Origin: Piper betle
Taxonomy: Eukaryota > Streptophyta > Magnoliopsida > Piperales > Piperaceae
DNA: 64,000 nt
NCBI GenBank assembly: GCA_033002965.1
Contig: JAURVB010003387.1
Coordinates: forward strand, 1 to 64,000
Direction: 5' to 3'
The notes below the pieces were generated by a model. The model had not been told where the DNA came from and did not search any database. It was given only the letters and a program-made list of their open reading frames with translations. The translations under genes and the position numbers were made by a program. How positions within the stretch are numbered: the first letter of the stretch is position 1; every line of letters starts with the position of its first letter. This document shows, in pieces, positions 1-10,896 of the stretch.

Positions 1-304
1 AAGTAATTTAAATAGCACAATAATTAACAACAACTATACCCGACAATAGCTATTAAATAGACATAAAAGGAACAAAAAGAACACCGGAATTTAACGAGGC
101 TTACGTCCTCGGACACTACAAAAATAATATTTCAATAATCAAAGAAATATTACAAAAGGAGAGAAAGAAAACAATTTACCAAAGAAAGAAGGATGACAAT
201 TTTGGGATGTCAAGAACCAAAGGGGAGGAGCCTTATTTATAGGGAGAGGACTCCTCCCAAACCCACAAAACTTTAGATGTGGGACTTGATTTTGGCATAC
301 AACA
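1..304 (-). repeat. 3' LTR of the copia element, partial
   Basis: This matches 4673-4976 base for base apart from 13 substitutions. About 175 bases of the LTR lie outside the window. It ends ACAACA and is followed directly by the polypurine tract. Confidence 0.93.
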
Positions 305-318
305 ATTCTCCACCTTGA
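305..318 (-). other. Polypurine tract of the copia element
   Basis: Read on the minus strand this is AAGGTGGAGAAT directly before the TGTTGT of the 3' LTR. A tract of this form at this place primes plus-strand DNA synthesis in plant copia elements. Confidence 0.8.
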
Positions 319-379
319 CAAAATCCCATACAATTCTCTCACAAATCCAACTTTCAGTAGTGTCTGCAAACTCCATCTT

Positions 380-3300
380 TCAATTTGTAACGATATTGAC
401 CAAGTCTAAACAATGTTTAAACTTGGCCGCAGTTACTACTTTTGTCAGCATATCAGCAGGGTTCTCAGTGGTCGGAATCTTCTGGATTATGACTCCACCT
501 TCTTCTAGAATCTCTCGTACAAAATGATATCGAACATCGATGTGCTTCGTCCTTGCATGGTAAACCTGATTCTTTGCTAAATGAATAGCACTCTGACTGT
601 CACAATGCACTTTGATGTGCTTTTGTTCCATTCCCAGTTCACCGAGCAACCCTTGAAGCCAAATTGCCTCCTTTACAGCCTCTGTAATTGCCATATACTC
701 TGCCTCTGTAGTAGACAAAGCCACTGTTGACTGTAAGGTGGACTTCCAACTGACTGGTGCTTTTGCAAAAGTAAACACATAACCAGTAGTTGATCGTCGC
801 TTGTCCAAATCACCAGCGTAGTCAGAGTCACAATACCCAATTACATACTGACCATCCTTATCATCCTGCTGAAATACTAATCCAACATCTAAGGTATCTA
901 GAATATACCGTAGAATCCATTTCACAGCTTGCCAATGCTCCTTTCCAGGATCATGCATATACCTGCTCACAACCCCAACTGCCTGTGAAATATCGGGCCT
1001 TGAACAAACCATTGCATACATCAAGCTACCAATAGCACTTGCATACGGTACTTTTGCCATGTATTCCCGTTCTGCATCATTCTTTGGTGACATGGAAGCA
1101 CTAAGCTTGAAATGAGGAGCAAGTGGTGTACTAACTGGTTTTGACTTCTCATTTATGCCAAAACGTTTTAGTACCTTCCTCAGATATTCTTTCTGAGACA
1201 AACAAAGCCTCCCCAATTTCCTGTCTCTAGATATCTCCATGCCGAGAATCTTCTTTGCTTCACCAAGATCCTTCATTTCAAACTCCCTATTCAATTGAGT
1301 CTTTAACTTCTCTATTTCTGTCTGACTCTTGGAAGCTATCAGCATATCATCAACATAAAGAAGAAGATATATATAGGATCCATCTTGTAGCTTGCGCAAG
1401 TACACACAGTGATCATATTTGCTCCTTGAGTACTTCTGCCCTATCATGAACTTGTCAAATCGCTTGTACCACTGCCTCGGAGATTGCTTCAATCCATATA
1501 GCGATTTGTCCAATTTGCACACCATCTTTTCTTTTCCATCAACTTTGAATCCATCTGGCTGAGACATATAGATTTCCTCTTCAAGTCTCCATGTAAAAAT
1601 GCAGTTTTTACATCCATCTGAACTAGTTCCAAATCCAATTGTGCCACCAAAGCCAATAAAATTCTAATGGAGGAATGCTTTACAACTGGAGAAAATACTT
1701 CATTATAATCAACTCCCTCCTTTTGAGCGTAGCCTTTAGCCACCAATCTTGCTTTGTAGCGAACATTATCCTTGTCAGGAAATCCATCTTTCTTTGCATA
1801 TACCCATTTGCACCCAATTGCCTTCTTTCCCTTCGGAAGACTAGCTAGTTTCCATGTCTGATTCTTTTGAAGGGACTGCATTTCTTCTTTCATGGCAATC
1901 CTCCACTTTTCTTGTTCTGAACTTTGAACTGCTTCATTATAAGTGGCAGGAACATCATCAGTTGCAATTGGTGCTGTAGAAGAGACCATATCAGCATAGC
2001 GGGCAGGTTTTCTAATGGTTCTCTTTCCCTTCCTTTGTGCAATTGATTCATGTTGATGTGGAGGTTCTTGGGTCTGAACCTCTTCTTCATTTGACTCTTC
2101 TTCTACCACAGGAGAGTCATCATCAGTTTCTGCATCTGCTGGGACCATTCTGTTGCCATCAATCTCCACCTGTTTGGGAGTACCATCTGTTTGCTTCATA
2201 TTTTCAGAAGTTACCTTTCTCAACATGGTAGATTCATCAAAGGTAACATCCCTGCTGAAGATTACTTTCTTTGTTTCTGGACACCAAAGACGATAGCCTT
2301 TCACACCAGAGGTGATCCCCATAAATATTGCCTTCTTTGCTCTTGGATCCAGCTTTGATTCCTTAACATGGTAATATGCAGTGGAACCAAACACATGTAA
2401 GGAATTATAATCTGTAGCAGGCTTTCCAGACCATTTCTCCAATGGAGTTTTACCACCAATAGCAGTAGATGGTAAACGATTAATAAGGTGACAAGCATAT
2501 ACCAAAGCCTCAACCCAAAATTCTTTGCCCAACCCAGCATTGGACAACATACACCGAACTTTCTCCAGCAAAGTTCGATTCATTCGCTCTGCCACCCCAT
2601 TCTGTTGTGGTGTATTTCTGACAGTGAAGTGTCTGACAATACCTTCATCTTCACAGACCTTTTGAAATGGATCATTTTTGAATTCTCCACCATTGTCTGT
2701 ACGAAGACGTTTGACTCTTCTGCCTGTTTGAGTCTCCACCATCTTTTTCCATTTCAGGAAAATTCCCAACACTTCATCCTTCGTCTTCATCGTATATACC
2801 CAAACTCTCCGGGAAAAATCATCAACAAGGGAAACATAATAGTGTTTACCTCCCAATGAAGTTGTCTTGGAAGGCCCCCACACATCTGAGTGAACATAAT
2901 CCAAAATACCCTCAGTATCATGGATTGCTGTTCCAAATTTCACCCTTGTTTTCTTCCCTTTGATACAGTGCTCGCAAAAATCTATTTTGCAAGCCCGAGC
3001 TCCTTTTAATAATCCTTGATCTATCAATAGTTTCAAAGATTTTTCTCCAGCATGCCCCAAGCGCATATGCCATAACCTAGTTGCTTCTGACTCCTGATCA
3101 TCAGTAGGAGTTGCTGTCACTGCTGCTTCCCCAATAATTGTATTACCCATAAAGTAATACACATTGTTTCTTCTTCGGATCCCCTTCATTATCACAAGTG
3201 CACCAGAGATGATCCTCATTATCCCATCTTTCGCCCTTACTTCGAAACCTTTTGACTCTAAGGTTCCCACAGAGATGAGATTCTTCATCAAATCTGGCAC

Positions 3301-3435
3301 ATAATGAACCCCAGTTAAGATTCTGGTTGATCCATCATGATTCCTCAAGTGAATTGAACCAACTCCATATGTGACAAGAGGGGCATTATTTGTTGTGTAG
3401 ACAATTCCACCCTTTAGTTCTTTAAAATCAAAGAA
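380..3435 (-). pseudogene. copia pol: integrase, reverse transcriptase, RNase H (frameshifted)
   Basis: The first long frame (3348 down to 1489) holds the integrase. Its zinc-binding region shows WHMRLGH followed by CEHC. The catalytic D-D-E residues sit in DYVHSDVWGP, LRTDNGGEF and NGVAERMNRTL. It then runs into the start of reverse transcriptase (GCKWVYAKKDG, FLHGDL). Just after FLHGDL, near 1580, a single base appears to be missing, and the protein continues in a second frame (1567 down to 380). That frame carries the polymerase motif LLLYVDDM, the RNase H motifs CDSDYAGD and STTEAEYMA, and the terminal ENPADMLTK. The family normally makes one Gag-Pol polyprotein, so the break disables this copy. 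All core residues of integrase and polymerase are still present, so inactivation is fairly recent. Confidence 0.93.
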
Positions 3436-4340
3436 TCATTCTCGATTAGGCGTCATATGATGGCTACAAGCATAATCTAGCAACCATGCACTAGAATTGC
3501 TAGTTGATGCAACAATTGAAAGGTCTGAGTCTGCATCATCACACTCAGCAACATTTACAGCAGCTTTTTCCTTATCAGATTTGCCTTTATTTTTCAGCTT
3601 GGGACAATCTTTCTTCCAATGGCCTTTTTCTCGACAAAAGGCACATTCATCTTTACTTGGTCTGGACTTTGACTTCGACCTTCCCCTTCTTCCTTTGTTA
3701 TGACTCTGTGATCGGCCTCTATCCACAACAAGAGCTTTTGCTTCTGCACTTGTATTTTCTTGCTTTTCTTTCTTTCTCAATTCATAACTATACAAGGCAG
3801 CAGTTACTTCACTAAGAGACACAGTAGCCTTCCCATGAAGTAGAGTAGTTTCAAGAAACTTAAATTCATGAGGAAGTAATCCCAACAACATCAGAGCCAA
3901 ATCTTCATCTTCAAAAGTTACATCCATATTCACCAGATCAGTTACTAGCTGATTGAAGCTAGTAATATGATCATTCAGAGAGGTACCGGGAACATAATTG
4001 AAGCGGAACAATCTCTTTTTCATATAGAGCTTGTTCTGACAGCTTTTCCTCAAGAATTTCTCCTCCAATGCCTTCCACAATTTACTTGCAGAAGTTTCTT
4101 TAGAAAATGCATACCTTAGAAAGACACGTTCGAATGGTACCACATGTCAATCTATTTATTGTCTTCCATTCTTTCTCCTCAACATCATCTGGTTTCTCTT
4201 CTTCAATGGCAATGTCTAGACCCTATTGAAAAAGGGCATCCAGAACCTCACTTTGCCACATGCCAAAATGACCGGTACCATAAAAAATCTCCAAATCTTG
4301 CATTTGTCACAGTAGTTCTTGCCAAAATTGAAGATGAAGC
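3436..4340 (-). pseudogene. copia gag and start of protease (two stops, one frameshift)
   Basis: The long frame 4143-3436 is Gag with a CCHC zinc knuckle (CAFCREKGHWKKDC) and the Gag motif YVPGTSLNDHI. It ends in the protease active-site region, which reads LLDYACSHHM where the family usually has Asp-Ser/Thr-Gly/Ala, so the residue after the catalytic Asp is changed. The frame stops at 3436-3438 (TGA), where the family has a tryptophan (NREW). Upstream of 4143 the N-terminal part continues in another frame (motifs HFGMWQSEV and GLDIAIEEEKPDD). That part is separated from the rest by an indel near 4115-4140 and contains its own TAG at 4223-4225. The true Gag start lies around 4330 and is degraded. 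Confidence 0.85.
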
Positions 4341-4480
4341 TGTGACCTTCGATGTGGATTATTTTGGGTTGTCTGCCATTTCTACTATAAAGTCTATTTA
4401 ATAGCTGTTAATGCGGAATACCAACTAGCCCAAGGAAAGATCAGCATAAGCCGTAACCACAGAGCATACTAAAATAAACC

Positions 4481-4495
4481 TGGCTCTTGATACCA
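4481..4495 (-). other. Primer-binding site (initiator methionine tRNA type)
   Basis: Read on the minus strand this is TGGTATCAAGAGCCA, two bases inside the 5' LTR. Plant copia elements are typically primed by the 3' end of initiator tRNA-Met (TGGTATCAGAGCC). This copy has one extra A. Confidence 0.88.
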
Positions 4496-4497
4496 AT

Positions 4498-4976
4498 TGT
4501 TGTGAAAACTGGGTAATTTTTACCAAAGATAACTAGTTCACTTTGAAAACTATTACCTAGATGACTAACGTGAAAACTATTATACTAAAAACTACCCCAA
4601 GATAAAATTCCCAAGAAAGTGTGGTGGGACACACGGTTCGCTTAAAAACCAACTCCTAGATAGAATTTTATCAAGTAATTTAAATAGCACAATAATTAAC
4701 AACAACTATACCCGACAATAGCTATTAAATAGATATAAAAAGAGCAAAAAGAACACCGGAATTTAACGAGGCTTACGTCTTCGGACACTACAAAAATAAT
4801 ATTTCAATAATCAAAAAAATATTACAAAAGGAGAGAAAGAAAATAATTTACTAAAGAAAGAAGAATGTCAATTTTGGAATGTCAAGAACCAAAGGGGAGG
4901 AGCCTTATTTATAAAGAGAGGACTCCTCCCAAACCCACAAAACTTTAGATGTGGGACTTGATTTTGACATACAACA
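4498..4976 (-). repeat. 5' LTR of the copia element, complete (479 bp)
   Basis: It starts TGTTGTG and ends ACAACA and abuts the primer-binding site. The outer 304 bases pair with window positions 1-304. Confidence 0.92.
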
Positions 4977-7004
4977 AGAAATTTACAACAAGGTTGTAAC
5001 AGATTACACCATTCCTCTTGTTCCATCTTGTGGGTCAGGCTTCCCTAAACCAAAATGGGCAAGCCATGAGTTCCTCGAATGGTAGAAAGGATTTATCTCC
5101 CATCCAACCCTGCAAGTTTTGAGTTTAGCTATTTTAAAAAGCTTGTTAAGCCAATTTTTTCTTCACTATAACATCCATGGCAATAGTTTTCGAGAACAAG
5201 GAAAATTTTCAGGCATATATACTTGCCTTTACAGCTGGAACAACATTTTTTTGGTGCGACTCCAGCATAATTCCAAAATGTTCAAGGCTTGATAGCCAAA
5301 CATAGAGTGCATACTCGGATAAACTTTCATAAGGTCAATTCGTGCTTGAGGGTAAATTTTTTATAATCAATAAATAATATTAGCTCTTCGTTGTCAAATA
5401 GTGCTCTCCTGTAATGCCAAAAGAATGAACAACAAAACAAGCTTGTCTACAAAAACAACAAAGAAACAATAATCAAAAGATAAAGGGTAGCAGGCGAAAA
5501 CACAATAAAGAAAGGCGTCTAGAAATTTCATCAAAGGAAGATGACCCAATAATATGAACATTTGTTGTCAAAAAAACATCTCAAGCGCAATCATAGCATC
5601 AGGAACTAAGTCCAATATCTCAGGCTTTCAATTGCTGTTATTAAATATTGGTAGCTGCTCATGTACTAGAAAGAGTGAGTGATAACTTCAGGTTTGTGTC
5701 AAGCAAGCAGCTGATTGAATTGCCTCTTGGATATATAAAAGGCTTTTACTGAACCGTTAAGCAGCACACATTAATTCAGGCCAACTTTAAATGGAATCCA
5801 CAGACACGTAATAAATTGGAAAGAGACAAATAAAAAGAAGGTTCCACAATCCCCATAGATTGCAGCATGAGTTGTCTATGCTTCTCCCCCAAAACTTAAA
5901 CATGCATTCAAAGCATGATCACAACATTTTTAATGTGTACTTGGCTAAAAAAAACCACAATAAGTTCATATGCAATGTTCAGAAGATTCTTTACCAAAGA
6001 TTTTAAATTTACAAACAAATGTTCTATGGAAGCTAAAATTCATCTGCCCGGGAGGTGATGGGTGTACAACAAAAAAACAGAAAAAAAAAAAGAAAAAGGC
6101 GACAAATAACAAATTCCCACTAGGAGAGGCCTTCACAAGAACAACTTACATATATGAACATGTAAACAGGAATGAGCTAAAGCTTACATTAATGTCAAAT
6201 AAAACATAACAGAAGTGTTGAAAGGAAATTAAATAGTACAGCTGAGTATCTGTGCAAAGAACCATTTGCATTTAAGCCAGAAAACATCTGCTGCATTCTT
6301 TCAGGCCAAGCTGAATTTAAGCTCTTTGCAAAATCCTCAACTTCTCTGCAAGTTGCATGTTACACAGACACACTGTTCAAACTGATCCAGAATCACACAT
6401 ATAGACTGTGTGGAGCAAAAATATTCTTAATGCACAACACACGTCTGAGACAAAAATATCAGCCAAATACATCTCCTTACATGTACCAAACAGTTACCCC
6501 AAAAACCAAATGAAATACTGAATGAAACTAATTGCTTATGCGCAACAGTCACTGACTCGTATGTCAACTGAGTTTCAGTTTTCAAAAACCTAAAAAATAT
6601 TTATACCAAATAGGCTTTCTTCATCTAGACAGTCTACCAAATAGGCTAAAATCAGTAATATGGGTTTTGTAATGCCTCACTGTATTTGATAGCTCAAAAC
6701 CATGTGACGAACAATGGCAATTTCACATTGATGCTTTCCTAAAGGCACCCTCCTTGGAACATCTTCCAAAAGGAACATAAGATAAACAAAGTCATGTCCT
6801 GCATATCTAGTAAGATAAACCTAATAAGAAGATAGATTCAGAAACATTTACGTAGCTATTTCATTTTATTAGTCGTGATAGCCTGTGCAAATGCATAGAA
6901 GCTTTCTGTGCTCGCACCCAGGCTTCACCATTGGATCAATCTAAACAGCCGATGTTACATTTTGGAAACCTCCTTCCCCGACTTCACATCTCTATTGCTA
7001 AAAG
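4977..7004. other. Intergenic DNA without a recognisable gene
   Basis: This stretch is AT-rich with short scattered frames. A run of A with a few G lies at about 6065-6100. The only plus-strand frame of note (5970-6209) is low complexity, rich in lysine and threonine. I recognise no domain. Confidence 0.6.
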
Positions 7005-7235
7005 ATGGCCAAGCTTGCCAATGCCCATGTTATAGTGGTTGAGGACAATATTTCTAGCGTTCGCTGTGTGGGCAGTGACATGTTTCCATGTGTGCCAAAA
7101 GCTGATTCGGTTTTACTAATGGTGAGATCATACAAACACTTAATTGATTTTAAATTCAAACAAAAAATATTGGTTATATATAAGTTAAATATGAGATTAT
7201 CAATTTAGTCTTATATCTAATATTTATTATGTAAG

Positions 7236-9380
7236 ATTTTATTCATAAGTTAGAATGAACGGTAGATCTTTAACTTGGTTAACCACTTTTAAATAGATAA
7301 CTTAAGATTATTACGTTGCACTTTAGATTAGGTTGTTAATGATATTATCAGAATAAGCTGATAACTCTGGAAAGGAATTATTAGCATTTGCATTTTATAT
7401 TGAGTTTTTATCATGTTTTGAGTCATTTATATATTAATTTTATTAGTTTAAAAGTTTATTAGATATTATTAATAATACGAGAAATTATTATGAGTTTGTT
7501 GTAAAAAATGTTAATTAATGCAGTTCTAACAGGGTATAAGAGTTAGAAGACAATCCCTTAGCCAACTAATAGGAGTTTGTAACAACTGAATTTCAAGGAT
7601 AAGCGAGATCTTCTTAGGGATATACGTAATCTTTATGAAGATATGTTGCAAAGATCTTTAGAGATAAGGATATCCTTGGGCGTTAAAGATAAGCATGATC
7701 TTCATAAGATATTCTTAATGATCTTTAGAGTTGCAGATAAACACGAAGAAGTTTTATATAAGGGGTTATCCTCTTGTAAAGAAAAAGAAGGAGAAGAATA
7801 ACATTAGATGGCACGAAAGACACGAAGAAGTTTGAATCAGAAGAAGAAGACGTTTTCTCCAAAAGAGTTTTATTTTATTTTAATTTACTTTCTTTATAAT
7901 TAAACGATGTCTTTCATATCACATATGAATTTCTTGTGTTTAATCATTGTGTTTAATTGAATATTTTATGAAGTAAATTATTTTCTAGGATTTTCAATAG
8001 CACTTAGTGTATGGATTAATAAAAGTTATTAATTTTTATCTATGTGATTGTGATGTTGGATTATCTATTTTATTCTATGCATTAATACTATCATTAGCCT
8101 GATCATCTATTGATTGATCTAGAGATTTGATCTTGTCTAGAAATAGAAAAATTAAATTTGTCAGTGAATAAAATAATCTTTGTTCATTTATTTTAGATGA
8201 TTCACATATGAGATAGAGATATAGTCACATGACTTTGGGTAACTGTTAAGGGCAGAACTTAAAGTATTATTTTGCATACACAATTTCATAGAGATATAGG
8301 AGTGTAAGTTATAAGTTTATGGTGAATTTAAGAGATGTCATAAATTATTAATTCTCGTGGTTAATAATCCAAGTGCGCAATATCATATGTAGAAGTTATA
8401 ACTTTAATCATATAGAGCACTAGGTAATATTGAAAATCCTAAGTTTGTTGTCTCGAAGTAAATATTTGATTTAAAAATTGTATTTTAGATTAGTTTAGTC
8501 TTAAACCATAATTTAATCATTCTGTGAATTTATTTCTATTTAAGTACAATTAATTAAATTAATTCTAGTAACTGAAAATTTCTACTAATAATTCCTTATA
8601 GGATAATACTTTCTTATCATTTTATTACTTGATTCGGTACATGCACTTGCGTTATCATTTACACATCATAACCTAAGATGGTTGTGAGATTTTTCAACTT
8701 AGACATACATCTAATACTTATAGGGGTAAAATATTTATAATTGAAAATAAATTATAGATTTTAACCTCAACTTTATAAGTGAGAATGAATTATAAATCTT
8801 TAATTTGATTAACTATTTTTTAAAAGAAAATTTAGGGATATTATATTATACTTTAGGCAGGGTTGTTATATATTATATTAGAGTAACCTGCTTCCGTATT
8901 AGTTAGTGAGTTGGACTAGGGATACTGGCTAAGCCACTAGTCACCAACTAGAAAATGACGTGTGCTGGGTCTAGTAACGGGCCAAGTGTAAATATGGGTT
9001 GAAACTTTAGCCAGATCATTACATATGGTATTAGAACAACTTGGCACTATAATAGATAGTCAGTTGAACTAGGAACATTGGTTATGATATTGGTCACAGG
9101 CCAAAGAAGGATATGGGATAAGGTTAACAACGAGCCAAGTGGAGAAATGAGCTGAAATTAGCAACAAACTAAGTATAAGAATTTTAAAGACAAAATTTTC
9201 TAAGATATGTAAATTGTGATATCTCATAATTTAGTCTCTCATTTCATACCTAGTGGGTTAAGATTATATTTATAAGTACGAATGAATTTTAAATATTTAA
9301 TTTGGTTAACTACTTGTGAAAAAATGATTTAGGATCACTACATTCTACTTTGAACTGGGTTATTACGATTAAAATTCTGA
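7236..9380. repeat. Three diverged copies of a module of about 120 bp
   Basis: Similar sequence occurs at about 7236-7358, 8769-8890 and 9266-9380. Each runs from TTATAAGT-like sequence through GAATGAA, a TTAACTTGGTTAACCAC-like core and a TAGATTAGGTTGTTA-like end. The solo LTR sits at the end of the first copy. The copies are too diverged to be recent and look like remains of an older repeat. Confidence 0.6.
7359..8668 (+). mobile_element. Solo LTR, family 1 (about 1.3 kb)
   Basis: It starts TGATAACT and ends CACATCA, giving the TG...CA ends of an LTR. It is similar over most of its length to 39721-41066. Flanks are TAAGC on the left and TAACC on the right, a 5-bp target duplication with one mismatch. 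No internal retroelement sequence is present, so recombination between two LTRs probably removed it. The middle (about 7540-7740) differs from the other copy. The family could be gypsy or copia; LTR sequence alone does not decide. Confidence 0.78.
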
Positions 9381-9721
9381 CATATTATTACTATTTGATT
9401 TTATAAATGCCATAAAATATTGCCAACAGCTATGTGCAAGCTGTATTGTGTGAATTGGGAGATGAAGACAGCATCAAGATATTGAAGAAATGCAAGGAAG
9501 CCATACCTGCGAAGAGGGCAAGGTTATAATAGTAAGGTTCTAGGATTGGAAGAATCAATGGAGGATTTGGAGAGGGTGAAGTATGCAGGAGACATGGAGA
9601 CGATGGCAATCACAGGGGGAAGGAGAGGACCAAAAGGGAATGGAAGAAGCTCGTTTCGGATGCAGGTTTCAACCAGTGTAGCATCATTCCTCAAGCAACG
9701 CTACCGTCTGTCATAGAGTGA

Positions 9722-10896
9722 GCCCATAAATATATTATTTTACTACTAAATCATGAACATGGTTCTATGAATAATTAAGACGCCGAATGTCACGGAGGGA
9801 AAAAGAAGTGAAATGTTGGTTTCGTGAAAGTATGACTTCCTGAGCTAATTCCAACATAGAATTTGATCTTAACTGAAGATTAGCAAGCATGGCAGCTTGT
9901 ACCCTTTGTCCAATTATTTCTCTAGGTGGGTATAACTTTCTTTTTCTTCTCAATCTGCTACCCATGAATTATAAGCTATAAATAACAAAATTTTACATCA
10001 TCAGATGTCTACTTGATGCCAATCATCCTCTTCTATCTAAACTCGAAGACATAATATAGAAATAATGGCGGACTGCTTGTGTGCATGTTTATGTGTGCGT
10101 GAATACTTACATGTACGAAAGAGAAACAACTAATTTCTACCTCAAGAAAAACAAAGTATTACATTGTAACCCATATGGAGTCGTTCCATTGCCAAACACA
10201 GCAATATCGTCAGATAAACGGGCATCAATCACGCCCCTAATCACGTGTCCCCATTACGCAAGTATAAATACACACCATGATAATATTCGAGTTCCATACT
10301 ACCAGCTGTTCAAATGACCTCTCTAAGGAAGACTTTCACAAGATGAATTGATTTCATAGTAGACTTGAAAAAAGATGAAAAGGATAGAGTGCGTTCAAGA
10401 ATGTCAACAGTTACAAGAGAGCATTTATACCTATTGGTCGCCTCAATGGTGGTGGGTTACAAAAAAATCATGCAATATACATATACAACATTGACTGAAA
10501 AAGATTAAATGAGGTAGCACTACAAGCCCCACAATTGATCATTCTTGAGATATTTTCCAGGCTCAAATGGGCAATAATTAGCATCTCAATATATACAACA
10601 GCCTCCGAGCAGCAATGCACCACACCGTAGGGCTGGTAGAGTAGCCATCAGGGGCACTAGGCGCCAACATTCCACAGAAACCCTTGGTGAGCTCGGAGAA
10701 GTATAACTTCCTACAAGCAGCTCTTCCAAAACTCTGGGAAACACGCCCAAAACTTTAAGGTCTCCTAACAGCACAGTAGTAAGGGATTCATACGTCAAAC
10801 CCGAACCGTGCCATGACAGAAAAAATACTTATCCGAGCTTCTAAAGAGGCCATTGTAGACCATTGTCAAATGAAGTCAGAAGGTTGCGAATGATCA
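9722..10896. other. Intergenic DNA including the probable MED12 3' UTR
   Basis: No domain-bearing frame was found. The last few hundred bases before 10897 (on the minus strand, after the MED12 stop) are the likely 3' UTR. Short frames here, such as 9765-9965 and 10586-10798, show no family motif. Confidence 0.5.

Larger units (their letters stand above)
1..4976 (-). mobile_element. Ty1/copia LTR retrotransposon, decayed, left end outside the window
   Basis: The element reads right to left: 5' LTR (4498-4976), primer-binding site, gag, protease, integrase, reverse transcriptase, RNase H, polypurine tract, 3' LTR (1-304, cut by the window edge). Integrase lying before reverse transcriptase is the copia order. 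Both LTRs end in ACAACA and the complete one begins TGTTGT, a short terminal inverted repeat. The 304 bases shared by the two LTRs align without gaps and differ at 13 positions by my count, 12 of them transitions. The insertion is therefore neither brand new nor ancient, and the pattern fits decay of methylated cytosines. The coding region has at least two stops and two frameshifts, so it cannot make its own proteins. The target duplication cannot be checked because the left flank is missing; the right flank starts AGAAA. Confidence 0.95.
7005..9721 (+). pseudogene. Plant O-methyltransferase (COMT-like) pseudogene in two pieces
   Basis: Two pieces match the C-terminal half of plant caffeate-type O-methyltransferases. 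The first (7005-7121) reads ANAHVIVVEDN, GSDMFPCVPKADSVLLM and ends at a GT. This is the place where the family has its conserved intron, just before the LHDWxDED motif. The second (about 9430-9721) reads LCELGDEDSIKILKKCKEAIP, then shifts frame and meets stops, then continues GKERTKREWKKLVSDAGF and ends TLPSVIE-stop. The usual HDW of the motif is degraded to CEL, losing the histidine that acts as catalytic base. The intron is about 2.3 kb and contains a solo LTR (7359-8668). N-terminal parts were not found upstream. The enzyme would have methylated phenolic hydroxyls using S-adenosylmethionine. This copy is dead. Confidence 0.82.
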
